Source: Aridibacter sp965216195 (GTDB lineage: Bacteria; Acidobacteriota; Blastocatellia; Pyrinomonadales; Pyrinomonadaceae). Taken from it: a stretch of DNA of 64,000 nucleotides. The stretch lies in NCBI GenBank assembly GCA_965216195.1, contig OZ244151.1, positions 3,534,001 through 3,598,000 of the forward strand, given 5' to 3'. A program made the position numbers and the translations under genes. Shown here in pieces: positions 43,725-52,945 of this stretch; within the stretch, counting starts at the first letter, position 1; each line of letters begins with the position of its first letter. The notes under the pieces are model-generated. The model ran no database searches. It saw nothing but the letters and a program-made list of their open reading frames with translations, and was not told the DNA's origin.

Positions 43725-43855
43725 CTTTTAACGCAGAATTCGTAGCGTTTAGAGAAACGTTTAAACGCAGTGACCGCCGAATTCGCAGAGCTAAACAAGA
43801 CCGCGAGAACCGCAATTAATCAACTCAGCGCTCTCTGCGAGCTCTGCGTTAAAAG
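43725..43855. repeat. Second nested inverted-repeat segment
   Basis: CTTTTAACGCAGA at 43725-43737 returns as TCTGCGTTAAAAG at 43843-43855 (13 bp perfect). A smaller palindrome with GCGTTTA and TAAACGC lies inside. Sequences of this CTCTGCGTTAAAAG type are found dispersed in many bacterial genomes. It directly follows the MITE-like element, in the 458-bp gap before hppA's terminator. Confidence 0.5.
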
Positions 43856-43879
43856 TTTTTAAAACGAATCTAAGCGAGG

Positions 43880-43915
43880 AAAAAAGGGCGCCAAGATATT
43901 TGAATCTCAGCGCCC
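43880..43915 (-). terminator. Rho-independent terminator of hppA
   Basis: On the minus strand GGGCGC and GCGCCC, with an inner AGAT and ATCT, make a long stem followed by TTTTTT. It starts 24 bases after the hppA stop. Confidence 0.88.
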
Positions 43916-43938
43916 GCGATTTCGCAATCAATTAAACA

Positions 43939-46134
43939 CTACGGTTTTCTAAACGCGCTAACTTCAACCTTTCTCTCCACCGCAGTCGGCGTCGTTTGAT
44001 CCGAAGAATGCGAACCGCCTCCATCCGCAATATGCGGGGCGATGATTAAAGCAACGATACTCATAAGCTTAATGAGGATGTTCATTGATGGCCCTGATGT
44101 ATCTTTGAAAGGATCGCCAACGGTGTCACCGGTTACGCTTGCTTTATGTGGGTCGCTTCCTTTGTACTGCATTTCGCCGTTGACCTCGACACCCTTCTCA
44201 AACGACTTCTTAGCATTGTCCCAGGCACCGCCGGCGTTGTTTTGAAACATTCCCATCAAAACGCCCGAGACGGTTACACCCGCGAGCAATCCGCCAAGAA
44301 CTTCCGGCCCGAAATAATAACCGACAATAATTGGAGTAATCAACGCGATCAGGCCCGGCACAACCATTTCCCGGATCGATGCTTTTGTCGAAATATCAAC
44401 GCATTTTTGATAGTCAGGTTTTGCCTTGTATTCCATGATCCCCGGAATTTCCTTAAACTGCCGCCTGACTTCCTGAACCATCGCCATCGCCGCTCGCCCA
44501 ACCGCCGCAATTGCGAGCGACGAGAAAATAAACGGAATCATTCCGCCAACAAACAAACCTGCCAAGACATCTGCCTTGTAAATGTCGATCGAACTAATAC
44601 CTGACAGACCAACAAACGCCGCAAATAACGCGAGGGCGGTCAGCGCCGCCGAAGCGATTGCAAAACCTTTTCCGGTTGCAGCAGTCGTGTTTCCAACCGC
44701 GTCGAGAATATCGGTTCTTCCTCTGACTTCTTCCGGAAGTTGGCTCATCTCGGCAATTCCACCCGCGTTATCGGCAATCGGACCAAACGCATCGATCGCA
44801 AGCTGCATAGCTGTCGTTGCCATCATCCCGGCTGCTGCAATCGCAACACCGTAAAGACCGGCAAATTCGTGGGAAAGGTAAATACCCGACGCAAGAACGA
44901 GGATTGGAACAAACGTCGATTCCATTCCAACGGAAAGTCCGCCAATGATATTTGTTGCGGCGCCGGTGTCGGATTGGTTAACGATTGAATTAACCGGACG
45001 TTTACCCATCGCCGTGTAGTATTCTGTGACTATACTCATCAAAGCGCCGACACACGAGCCGACCAGAATTGCCAGAAAAACACCTGTATTTGTAAACTCA
45101 TTGCCCCTTAAAACCATTTTTTCGGGCAGCATCCACATTACAAGCGGATAACAAGCGATTGTAGTAATAATGATTGAGGTCCAGTTACCCAGGTTTAATG
45201 CTTTCTGGACATTGCCTTTTTCATCCGAAATTCTAATAAGCAGAAATCCAATAATCGAAAATATGATTCCGAGTCCGGCGATTACCATCGGTAGAAGAAT
45301 TGCCGAAAGTCCGCCAAAATTATCAGCTGCCGCAGTCATCTTTATTTCCTGACCGAGAACCATCGTCGCCAGAATTGTCGCCACATAAGAGCCGAAAAGA
45401 TCGGCTCCCATTCCTGCAACGTCGCCGACGTTGTCACCAACGTTATCGGCAATCGTCGCCGGATTTCTTACGTCGTCTTCAGGAATTCCCGCTTCAACTT
45501 TGCCAACCAGGTCTGCTCCTACGTCCGCCGCCTTCGTATATATACCGCCGCCAACTCTTGCAAAAAGAGCAATTGATTCAGCACCCAATGAGAAACCTGC
45601 GAGAACTTCGATCGCAGTTATCATTGCCTTTGAATCAACCGAAGCGCCGATGCTCACAACATACATGTTGTAAAAGACGATAAACAAAGAACCCAAACCT
45701 AAAACTGCGAGCCCCGCTACGCCGAGACCCATAACGGTACCACCGGTAAAGGCAACTTTTAGCGCATTTTTAAGGCTGGTTCTGGCAGCTTGTGTGGTTC
45801 TAACGTTTGCCTTGGTCGCGATGTTCATTCCGATCCACCCCGCGAGCGCACTAAAGAAGGCACCAATAACAAACGAAAGAGCAATAAGCGGAGACGACGT
45901 ATCGATAAGCGTTCCGGACCAGCCAAGAATAGCAGCCGCGATCACTGCAAAGACAGCCAGAACTTGCCATTCAGCTTTCAAAAACGCCATCGCTCCTTTG
46001 GCAATATAGTCCGAAAGCTCGACCATCTTTTCTTCGCCGGATGCTTGCTTAGATATCCAAGCGGACTGCACCACCATCACAATCAATCCCAAAAGCCCAA
46101 GCGCCGGGACGAGATAAATAATATTAGATTCCAT
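43939..46134 (-). CDS. hppA: Membrane-bound pyrophosphatase, K+-dependent type
   Basis: The 731-residue protein is an ion pump driven by pyrophosphate, with about 16 membrane helices. The core D-V-G-A-D-L-V-G-K-V-E and D-N-V-G-D-N-V-G-D-V-A-G-M motifs are intact. The segment G-N-T-T-A-A-T-G-K-G carries alanine where K+-independent pumps have lysine, so it should need K+. The glutamate that Na+ pumps and plant pumps carry in the S-Y-x-E motif of helix 6 is missing here (S-Y-V-A-T), while Glu186 appears in L-G-A-E-S of helix 5. I recall this relocation in a subset of bacterial H+ pumps, so H+ is more likely than Na+ as the pumped ion. Confidence 0.95.
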   Translation of the reverse strand: MESNIIYLVPALGLLGLIVMVVQSAWISKQASGEEKMVELSDYIAKGAMAFLKAEWQVLAVFAVIAAAILGWSGTLIDTSSPLIALSFVIGAFFSALAGWIGMNIATKANVRTTQAARTSLKNALKVAFTGGTVMGLGVAGLAVLGLGSLFIVFYNMYVVSIGASVDSKAMITAIEVLAGFSLGAESIALFARVGGGIYTKAADVGADLVGKVEAGIPEDDVRNPATIADNVGDNVGDVAGMGADLFGSYVATILATMVLGQEIKMTAAADNFGGLSAILLPMVIAGLGIIFSIIGFLLIRISDEKGNVQKALNLGNWTSIIITTIACYPLVMWMLPEKMVLRGNEFTNTGVFLAILVGSCVGALMSIVTEYYTAMGKRPVNSIVNQSDTGAATNIIGGLSVGMESTFVPILVLASGIYLSHEFAGLYGVAIAAAGMMATTAMQLAIDAFGPIADNAGGIAEMSQLPEEVRGRTDILDAVGNTTAATGKGFAIASAALTALALFAAFVGLSGISSIDIYKADVLAGLFVGGMIPFIFSSLAIAAVGRAAMAMVQEVRRQFKEIPGIMEYKAKPDYQKCVDISTKASIREMVVPGLIALITPIIVGYYFGPEVLGGLLAGVTVSGVLMGMFQNNAGGAWDNAKKSFEKGVEVNGEMQYKGSDPHKASVTGDTVGDPFKDTSGPSMNILIKLMSIVALIIAPHIADGGGSHSSDQTTPTAVERKVEVSAFRKP

Positions 46135-46319
46135 TAAAAATCACCTGTTGAAAATACTTCTATTTAATAAACGTTGAAGTCCAGCAGTTACTTCATTTAC
46201 TGTCAGATCGAATAATGAAAAACCCCCGCGAATTAAACTCGCAGAAGTGCAATCTCAAAACCCAGTATTATGTCTGATTTTACGGGATTTACCAAGCGGC
46301 AACAGCAACGTTTTAGCTG

Positions 46320-47330
46320 CTAGCCCCCGATGAAGCTCATAGTGCGATCGGGCTGAACGAAAGCTTCATCATTTATCTTGTGGCTGGCTTCCTTTAGAAT
46401 GGTAACTTCTTTGATGAATTCGACTATCTCAGCATCGGTCGCGCCGCTTCTCATTATTTCACGAAGGTTATGTTCTTTTGTCGAGAAAAGACAAGTTCGA
46501 ATCTGTCCGTCGGCCGTGAGACGAATTCGCGAGCAGGCGCCGCAAAACATTTGCGTGACAGGAGCAATAATTCCAATCTCGCCCTTTGCGCCATCAGCAA
46601 AACCATATTTCCAAGCCGTTTCGGTTCCGCGGGACGTCTTTTTCAACTTTAGCGGAAAAACTTTATCAATCCGCCCTCTCACCTCATCTCCCGAAACCAT
46701 TAGCTCTCGTTTCCATTCGTGTCCCGAATCAAGCGGCATAAACTCAATAAACCGAACAGATACGTCATTATCACGGGCAAATCGCGCAAGATCGACTACC
46801 TCATCGTCGTTGTAGCCTCGCACGACCGCGGCGTTTATTTTTACCGGTTCGAGCCCGGCCGTCTTTGCTGCTTCGATCGCCTCCAAAACCATTTCCAGCT
46901 TATCGACTGCGGTAATTCTTTTGAAGTTTTCAGGTTTGAGGGAATCAAGCGAAATTGTAACGCGATCAAGCCCGGCGCTTTTCAGGTCAGATGCTCTATT
47001 CCTGAGGGTGTGCCCGTTTGTCGTCAAAGCCAAATCTTTCAGAGCTGGTTTTAGGTTTGAGATTTTGCTTACAAGCTTTTCAACGTCCTTTCTGATGAGC
47101 GGCTCGCCGCCAGTGAGTCGTATCTTCTCGATTCCAAGCTCTACGAATATTTCGCATACTTTTACGATCTCCTCAAAAGTTAGAATGGTCTCTTTTCGCG
47201 CAAGTGGCGGTTCGCCGTTTGGAAGACAATAGAAACATCGGAAATTGCAGCGATCAGTTAGGCTAATTCGCAAGTCGCGTATTTGCCTTCCGTAAGAATC
47301 GAAAAGACTTGGTTCTAAAGTTTTTGTCAC
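46320..47330 (-). CDS. moaA: GTP 3',8-cyclase MoaA
   Basis: MoaA is a radical SAM enzyme that starts molybdopterin cofactor synthesis from GTP. The 336-residue protein has the SAM cluster C28-x3-C32-x2-C35, the G-G-E-P motif and the second cluster cysteines F-C-G-A-C plus R-T-C-L near the end. It ends in G-G, as active MoaA must. The cofactor would serve the transhydroxylase-like enzyme at 1192-4985. No other molybdopterin gene is adjacent. Confidence 0.96.
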   Translation of the reverse strand: MTKTLEPSLFDSYGRQIRDLRISLTDRCNFRCFYCLPNGEPPLARKETILTFEEIVKVCEIFVELGIEKIRLTGGEPLIRKDVEKLVSKISNLKPALKDLALTTNGHTLRNRASDLKSAGLDRVTISLDSLKPENFKRITAVDKLEMVLEAIEAAKTAGLEPVKINAAVVRGYNDDEVVDLARFARDNDVSVRFIEFMPLDSGHEWKRELMVSGDEVRGRIDKVFPLKLKKTSRGTETAWKYGFADGAKGEIGIIAPVTQMFCGACSRIRLTADGQIRTCLFSTKEHNLREIMRSGATDAEIVEFIKEVTILKEASHKINDEAFVQPDRTMSFIGG

Positions 47331-47385
47331 TTAATTAAAGTTAGCCTTAGCCATAGCTCTTTGCAAGTTAAAACCCGGTTTTAAA

Positions 47386-47419
47386 AACAAAAAAAGCGCG
47401 AGCCTAAAATGACTCGCGC
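47386..47419 (-). terminator. Rho-independent terminator of the minor-pilin operon
   Basis: On the minus strand GCGCGAG and CTCGCGC make a 7-bp stem with a 10-base loop, then a long T-run. It lies 23 bases after the stop of the PilX-like gene. Confidence 0.9.
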
Positions 47420-47441
47420 ACCGGTGGTCTAAAGGTTTTTA

Positions 47442-50276
47442 TTAATCCGTTATTCGTTCAAATCCAGTAAAGGAAATCGAATAGATATACGGCGTTCCCG
47501 GCGGCAGGCGATTTGCGTCAAGGAAAGACGTATCAAACGTCCAATCACGTGTGGGCGGCACGTAAACGGTGGTACAACATTTAGAGAATCCAACGTTGTT
47601 TCGAGAGTTAAATAGATTGATTAGAGACCCGGAATAATTCAGACGCGCACCTGTCCAGCTTTCCAGAAATCTCTTAAAATTAATCAATCCGCCTCCAAGT
47701 TGACCAAAGTAGCTTGGTGAATAAGCGATTGAGTTCGATCCCGTAATCGGCATTCCAGCGATCATGGCGAATCTAACGACTGTATTTGTTGCTTGACGAT
47801 TTGCGGATGAAAATGGATTTACAAAGCTGTTTGCGTCATTCCAGTTGTTCGAGAGAATCATTACGGAGTCGCCATTTACGGACGCGGGAATGTGGTCAAT
47901 AGTGTCGTGGGGCAAGTAGTGTTCGGGTAAAGTAGGGGCGGATGTGGTACTGATACCAGCGCCTGTCGCATTGTAGGTGCCTTTTACGTAAATACCGTTT
48001 TCAGAAGCAACGGTGAACCCTTTTGTGTTTGTCGGCGCAACCAAATCGTACCTTCCCGGTAAGGCCGAACCATTGATCAACCTGACTGCTCTTCGGTAAT
48101 AACGGTGGTCAGCAGTAGCCGCCTGCCCTTTTGGAACCGAATCTGTATATCTTGCGGCCTCGTAGAGGTAATCGGTATCGAGAATGCCGTTTTTATTTAC
48201 GTCTTCATTAAATTGGAGTATGCCGTCAGGAAATATATCCTCCATATCATACTCGCCGTCAAAATCATGGTCTCCTCTACGATCTGAAACATAAACAACC
48301 CAACCGGCATTTTCCGGAATGTCAGAACTTGTAAGAGATGCTCCTTTTGCGGTTGCGAATGGCGTAGTTGTAGGAAGTGCCCCGTCAAAATCTCCGGCAA
48401 GGAACTTCCGCATGTTAGCAACATCGATGTCAATAACGCTCATGACTCCAGCTGCTGGAAGATTGGTTGATCCAAACAAAGTGTTAGCTTCGGTTGCGTC
48501 GTCGTTAGGACGACCCTCTCTTGCATCGTACATTTGGATGGGGAATGGGACGATGGCGTATTTGTAGCCACTTCCATTGATATCTGCCCATTTCAAATGC
48601 TCAGCATCTTCCTTGCTAGTGGTAGCGTCGATTCCCGCGTTCAAATTTGGATAAGGAGCAGCGAAGCTGTCAACCGGCGTACATCTGGGCACTGTTGTGT
48701 CTGTAGCACAACCTGAACTTGGATCGGTGTCAACATCATCGTATCGGACGACCAGATTCTGCGAGGTTCCATCGATTGTATAGTTTGACGTATATGACGT
48801 AGTAGCCGAATCTGGAATATTTGGGCCCGGCATCGCAAATCGCTGAAGTTTGATGATCGAGCGCGAATCCGCCGTGGCAGAATAGCCGTTTATTTGCAAA
48901 CCTGCTCCGATAGGAGCTCTTTCCGTCACACCCATACTGAGAATATCTTGCGTAATATCTTGGGTTTGCGGGGCCGGATCATTCGGTGAATACGAGACGG
49001 TTTCGACTTTTATCCAAATCTGACGTCCGCTGATAGTCATGCGAGTTGCGTTAAGAGGAGTTGCTTGATAGCCATCCGTCATTGGAACCGGTTTGTAACC
49101 GATTGAGTCTTCCATCGTGTCATCTAGTCTCACTCCACAAGCTTGGCCAGCCACAACAGCAGCACAACCCGGGAGCTTATTCTGAGCGTCTGCCAAAGAA
49201 ATTCGCAATCCCGTTTTGTTTGCGAAACGCTCCTTCATCTCTATTTGTGAATCTTGGGTTGCTGCACTGACGGCAGTTAGCACACCGCCCGGGGTATGCA
49301 TATCACCGATGTTTTTACCCCGTTTGAACAACTCAACTAAATCCTTACCTGACTTACTCAAAGGGAGATTAAGCGGTGCGACGTTACTTTCAAGATTTCC
49401 CTGAAACTTAGCTTTTGTAGTATCCCAGTTTGGATTCTTGCTGCATGCGGGTAGGTTAGGATTTGAAGCAAAGACATTTGCGCCGGTTAGGCCAATACAA
49501 TTTACGCTCCCTTCGCCGGTTGCAAGTTCTTGCGGGTTACCTGAAGCATCAGCGAAAAAGGCTTTACCCTGATTGTCTATACCATCAAGCAGCGTCGTAC
49601 CCGGTTTCCAGATGTCGTTTACGATTTCGCCAACCACGGTGACTTTAGAATTAAAGTAAACCCCATGACCTGCACGTGCGTCAGCCGTTACCCAGAAATT
49701 GCCGTTTGTATGTACTCTTCCGCCAAAAGTAAATAATGGCGGTCGGTTAAGTTCAAGATCGTCTTCAAAGAAAGCACCAAATTGAAAAATGGGAATCCGA
49801 TCGCTGAAAAAACGACGCCTTACCTCAACCTTTACATCGGTTGGCTTGTGAACCGCAAGTGATTTTATTTCCCACGAATCACGTATTGCAGTCAGACCAC
49901 CAAAGTTTCCTCCGGTCATTACAACTGATCGAGCTGCTTTTGTTTTCACGATCTCGTTTGTAAACGTATAATCCGTGAATCCTGCCGGCACCTTAACCTT
50001 TACCTGGTCAACGTCCGCATCGCTTGGTATAAGTTTCGTTTCAAATAAATCAACAAAATCGCGAGTGGTGTTCTCAAGAGCTGCTTCGCTCGCTGCATAG
50101 GTAAGAGATTCCGAAACACCATTGTTTGTAATTATGGTCTCGGTAGAAGTCTTTGATATCGCTAACGCCACAAAGCCCATTAGCAATACGAGAACCATTA
50201 GTGCCACAACTAACGCTGCTCCACGCTCATTGCTATTTTCATTCTGACGTTGTTTAACTACTTTTATTTGTTTCAT
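47442..50276 (-). CDS. Large PilX-like type IV pilus protein with calcium-loop motifs
   Basis: The 944-residue protein begins like PilX: a polar leader, then a hydrophobic helix A-A-L-V-V-A-L-M-V-L-V-L-L-M with S-E-A-A-L after it. PilX is about 190 residues, so this one is five times longer. The large remainder is beta-rich and extracellular in style. Near residue 664-675 it has D-H-D-F-D-G-E-Y-D, and near 692-700 D-V-N-K-N-G-I-L-D, both EF-hand-like Ca2+ loops. PilY1, which is calcium-binding and usually lies with PilV/W/X, is absent from this cluster. It is the last gene of the operon and is followed by a terminator. Confidence 0.8.
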   Translation of the reverse strand: MKQIKVVKQRQNENSNERGAALVVALMVLVLLMGFVALAISKTSTETIITNNGVSESLTYAASEAALENTTRDFVDLFETKLIPSDADVDQVKVKVPAGFTDYTFTNEIVKTKAARSVVMTGGNFGGLTAIRDSWEIKSLAVHKPTDVKVEVRRRFFSDRIPIFQFGAFFEDDLELNRPPLFTFGGRVHTNGNFWVTADARAGHGVYFNSKVTVVGEIVNDIWKPGTTLLDGIDNQGKAFFADASGNPQELATGEGSVNCIGLTGANVFASNPNLPACSKNPNWDTTKAKFQGNLESNVAPLNLPLSKSGKDLVELFKRGKNIGDMHTPGGVLTAVSAATQDSQIEMKERFANKTGLRISLADAQNKLPGCAAVVAGQACGVRLDDTMEDSIGYKPVPMTDGYQATPLNATRMTISGRQIWIKVETVSYSPNDPAPQTQDITQDILSMGVTERAPIGAGLQINGYSATADSRSIIKLQRFAMPGPNIPDSATTSYTSNYTIDGTSQNLVVRYDDVDTDPSSGCATDTTVPRCTPVDSFAAPYPNLNAGIDATTSKEDAEHLKWADINGSGYKYAIVPFPIQMYDAREGRPNDDATEANTLFGSTNLPAAGVMSVIDIDVANMRKFLAGDFDGALPTTTPFATAKGASLTSSDIPENAGWVVYVSDRRGDHDFDGEYDMEDIFPDGILQFNEDVNKNGILDTDYLYEAARYTDSVPKGQAATADHRYYRRAVRLINGSALPGRYDLVAPTNTKGFTVASENGIYVKGTYNATGAGISTTSAPTLPEHYLPHDTIDHIPASVNGDSVMILSNNWNDANSFVNPFSSANRQATNTVVRFAMIAGMPITGSNSIAYSPSYFGQLGGGLINFKRFLESWTGARLNYSGSLINLFNSRNNVGFSKCCTTVYVPPTRDWTFDTSFLDANRLPPGTPYIYSISFTGFERITD

Positions 50277-50297
50277 TTCGAAGGGGGTACAACTCTG

Positions 50298-51365
50298 TTA
50301 TTCAAAATCGTATCGTAAGTTTCTGGTGCTGAATGTAGAGTCAAGATTTAAAAGTTGTGTGCTCGTTACTCCGTTTACATCGGTCTCGGATTTAATCGTT
50401 ATTTTGATTTCTATCTGAACGACCTCATTGAGTTTCATTTGGTTGGTATTTCCGGCCGAAGGGTCATCGGTCATTGTTCCGTCCTGCATGAGGTAGCGAA
50501 CCTGAAAGTTTTGAACTCCATAAGCTAACGGGTGGACCTGAATTTGCTCTGAAGCCGGCGCGCCCGTATTGTTTCCGTAGGTGGTTCGGACAAGTGTTCC
50601 GTCGACCGTTACACTAAAGCTTGAGATAAAGATTCTCTTGGCGGTCGCATGTGGCGTGTAGTTGAAACAGTTTGACGTTACTCCCAGCGCGCATTTTGTA
50701 AGAATGCTTCTCTGCGAAGGCATATGCCATATATCGCGATTAAGGCTTAGTGGGTCGCTATCGTCAATCTCGATCTTATCTCCAATGATTTCCGTGGCCA
50801 TCGCAAGCGCCTGATTGCCATCCGCAGATTCCACCAAATACAAATCCCATTGTCTTGAATTAACATTTCCTCCCGGAGATGTGACCAAATAGGGTTCTGT
50901 TCCGGTTTCCGTATGATCAACAATCAATAGCGGCTCGCCCCCGTTAAAATCTAAGTCTCGCGCAACGAACGCAACTACATCGTTTTTCTCGCCGTTAACC
51001 GACAAATCGCTTGCGCTGATATTGTTCCCAGCGATCACGCCCGGAAAAATATCTCGATTCGTATCTGCGTCCTTAGGTATGCCCAGAAGATCGTTTACGA
51101 AGTCATCCGGTACAACGCCGCCTGTTCTTGAATAACCCAAACCTGCGTTGACTGCTTCGCGGCCAATGAAATTAATCGCGGCCCGGGCGTTTGCCGTTAT
51201 TTCCGAACGATCCGTAACGGAACTGCGCATTAGATTTCCAGCTCTTAATACGCCAAAAATTGCCGCCATCACGATGAGAAAAATCACCATCGTAAACATC
51301 GCCTCAATAAGTGAAAAGCCAGCTTCGCTCTTGTTTGTAAGTTTATTTGAAGTTTGTGTATGCAT
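50298..51365 (-). CDS. PilW-like minor pilin
   Basis: The 355-residue protein has a prepilin leader ending E-A-G, with cleavage before F-S-L-I-E-A-M, followed by the usual hydrophobic helix. The order in the cluster (after PilV, before PilX) and length fit PilW-type minor pilins. It is separated from PilX by about 20 bases and from PilV by five bases. Confidence 0.83.
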   Translation of the reverse strand: MHTQTSNKLTNKSEAGFSLIEAMFTMVIFLIVMAAIFGVLRAGNLMRSSVTDRSEITANARAAINFIGREAVNAGLGYSRTGGVVPDDFVNDLLGIPKDADTNRDIFPGVIAGNNISASDLSVNGEKNDVVAFVARDLDFNGGEPLLIVDHTETGTEPYLVTSPGGNVNSRQWDLYLVESADGNQALAMATEIIGDKIEIDDSDPLSLNRDIWHMPSQRSILTKCALGVTSNCFNYTPHATAKRIFISSFSVTVDGTLVRTTYGNNTGAPASEQIQVHPLAYGVQNFQVRYLMQDGTMTDDPSAGNTNQMKLNEVVQIEIKITIKSETDVNGVTSTQLLNLDSTFSTRNLRYDFE

Positions 51366-51370
51366 GGGGG

Positions 51371-51928
51371 CTAGTTATAAAAAGGAAGGTCTGCGATTAT
51401 TGTTGATAATGTTTCTTCCCGAAGGAGTTGGCCGACGTAATACCTTACTTTTACATCAATTCTTCTCTTCCTTGCCTGGGGAAAACCGGCTTCCTGAATA
51501 TCTGTAATAATGATTTCTCGTTCAAACTGAGTGTCTAGTTCTCCGGTGTTCGTGTATCCACCAACCGTGCAAGCAGCGTTGTAAAAACATGAATCATCGG
51601 CGGTTCCGATAATGCCGTCTTGGCCAGCGTCTTTTCTGACCGGATGCCAGCCTGGTACAAAAATTCCATCTGGCGACGAGCTGGAAAGATTTATTGAATC
51701 CCAGTTGCCTAACCCACTCGAACTTCCCAGATCGCGAGCTGCAAAAATTGATTCGATAGTTGAGCTTGCGGCTTGGCGGGCGCCATTGCGCAGCTCATTG
51801 TCTCTTACCCTGACCATACTGAAGGTCAATGCCGAGAGCTGCGCCAGGATACCTACGGTCAAGATCGTAATTGCGATCATTACCTCGATATAGGTTAATC
51901 CATCCTGATTGGACTGTTGCTTCCGCAT
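51371..51928 (-). CDS. PilV-like minor pilin
   Basis: The 185-residue protein has a prepilin leader Q-S-N-Q-D-G with the helix L-T-Y-I-E-V-M-I-A-I-T-I-L-T. This is a type IV prepilin of the PilV/GspI class. A cysteine pair (S-C-F-Y-N-A-A-C) suggests a disulphide-bonded loop. It starts 21 bases after the GspH-like gene upstream. Confidence 0.85.
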   Translation of the reverse strand: MRKQQSNQDGLTYIEVMIAITILTVGILAQLSALTFSMVRVRDNELRNGARQAASSTIESIFAARDLGSSSGLGNWDSINLSSSSPDGIFVPGWHPVRKDAGQDGIIGTADDSCFYNAACTVGGYTNTGELDTQFEREIIITDIQEAGFPQARKRRIDVKVRYYVGQLLREETLSTIIADLPFYN

Positions 51929-51949
51929 AAGAATTTCTACTTTTTTGGC

Positions 51950-52723
51950 CTACTTTTCCCAGTTAGCGCAACGTCCGTCAATAATCGGACATTTCCAGAA
52001 GCGGGTTGAGCCGGAGCTACCCAAGAGGGTAACAGCTCTCAAAATCGCGGCGTCTTCGGTAACCTTTCCATTCTTAGTTACTGGCGTCCAAAAGAAGATT
52101 GTTGCACCGGTAATCATTGCGTTGTCGCCTACAGCGTTCATACCCGCGTCAACGACATTGCCGTTTTTTAGAAATCGGTAAGTAGCGATCTTATCGTCCT
52201 CATTTATTGCGTCGGTTTTCTCAGCTCCAACCGGATTTGCATTTTCAAGGCTAGCCTCGGCGGAGGCGTCCATAGCCATTGCGTATGAGGCGCTTTTTGC
52301 CTCGAAAGTGATTGGAGTCTTGAAGTTGAGATCAGGGACGGGTACGGGCTCTTCAGGCCGCGCGGCCATATTCGCCGGGGGCCGGTCAAAGACAACGTTT
52401 TGCTCGTCGGCGAAAAACAGTTTGCGGATTTCTTTGTCGTCGCTTCCATCGCCCGGCTTGTTTTCGTTAATCAGTCGAATCGTTCGATCATACTGATTAA
52501 TTTCAACACGCATGGTTTCGTGCTGTGTCAGCGCCTTCTGTCGAGCTTCCCTAAAAATATCGGTTAGTTTATTAGCTTCCTTCTCGGCCATATATACTTT
52601 TGCGCTAGCAAATCTTGAAGCAAAGACCATCAAAATGCTTATCACGAGAACAACTATCAGAAGCTCAAGCACCGAAAATCCCTTTTGATTCCTTATTAAT
52701 TTGTTAAGACCCATTGTTTTCAT
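51950..52723 (-). CDS. GspH/FimT-like pseudopilin, paralog 1
   Basis: The prepilin leader N-Q-K-G is followed by F-S-V-L-E-L-L-I-V-V and a GspH-like globular domain. The ATG at 52723 is chosen; TTG at 52753 and ATG at 52714 are also in frame and no ribosome binding site decides. It shares its body with the gene at 52946: E-T-M-R-V-E-I-N, D-x-K-V/I-A-T-x-R-F-L-K and C-P-I-x-D-x-x-C near the end, with W-K-C-P-I at the same place. A conserved 31-bp box lies upstream at 52767-52797. Confidence 0.8.
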   Translation of the reverse strand: MKTMGLNKLIRNQKGFSVLELLIVVLVISILMVFASRFASAKVYMAEKEANKLTDIFREARQKALTQHETMRVEINQYDRTIRLINENKPGDGSDDKEIRKLFFADEQNVVFDRPPANMAARPEEPVPVPDLNFKTPITFEAKSASYAMAMDASAEASLENANPVGAEKTDAINEDDKIATYRFLKNGNVVDAGMNAVGDNAMITGATIFFWTPVTKNGKVTEDAAILRAVTLLGSSGSTRFWKCPIIDGRCANWEK

Positions 52724-52766
52724 ATAATTACGTAAATTTTTCAGCCTAAGCAATATCTCAGCCTAC

Positions 52767-52797
52767 TATATAATAAAAACAATGTTTAACGAATTCC
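52767..52797 (-). promoter_or_regulatory. Conserved upstream box, copy A (paralog 1)
   Basis: This 31-bp segment matches 53645-53675 at 25 of 31 positions without gaps. On the minus strand it contains TTAAACATTGTT and ends with an A+T-rich TATATA. It starts 44 bases before the ATG at 52723. It probably contains a promoter or binding site. Confidence 0.55.
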
Positions 52798-52945
52798 AAA
52801 AAAATTTAAATTAAATCGTGAAAAAATTTTAAACCATTGGAAAAACATGGGTTAAATAACTGTTTTATTAGTGAAATACGTGGTAAAGAGGAGCGAAAGA
52901 GGATAACTGGATGTTAGAATAGAACAACGGGAAAACGGCCAATTT

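Noticed and set aside
46217..46243. Possible terminator of moaA
   Set aside because: The stem is only four base pairs with a long loop. It is followed by a G/T-rich tail, but it is too weak to support as a terminator.
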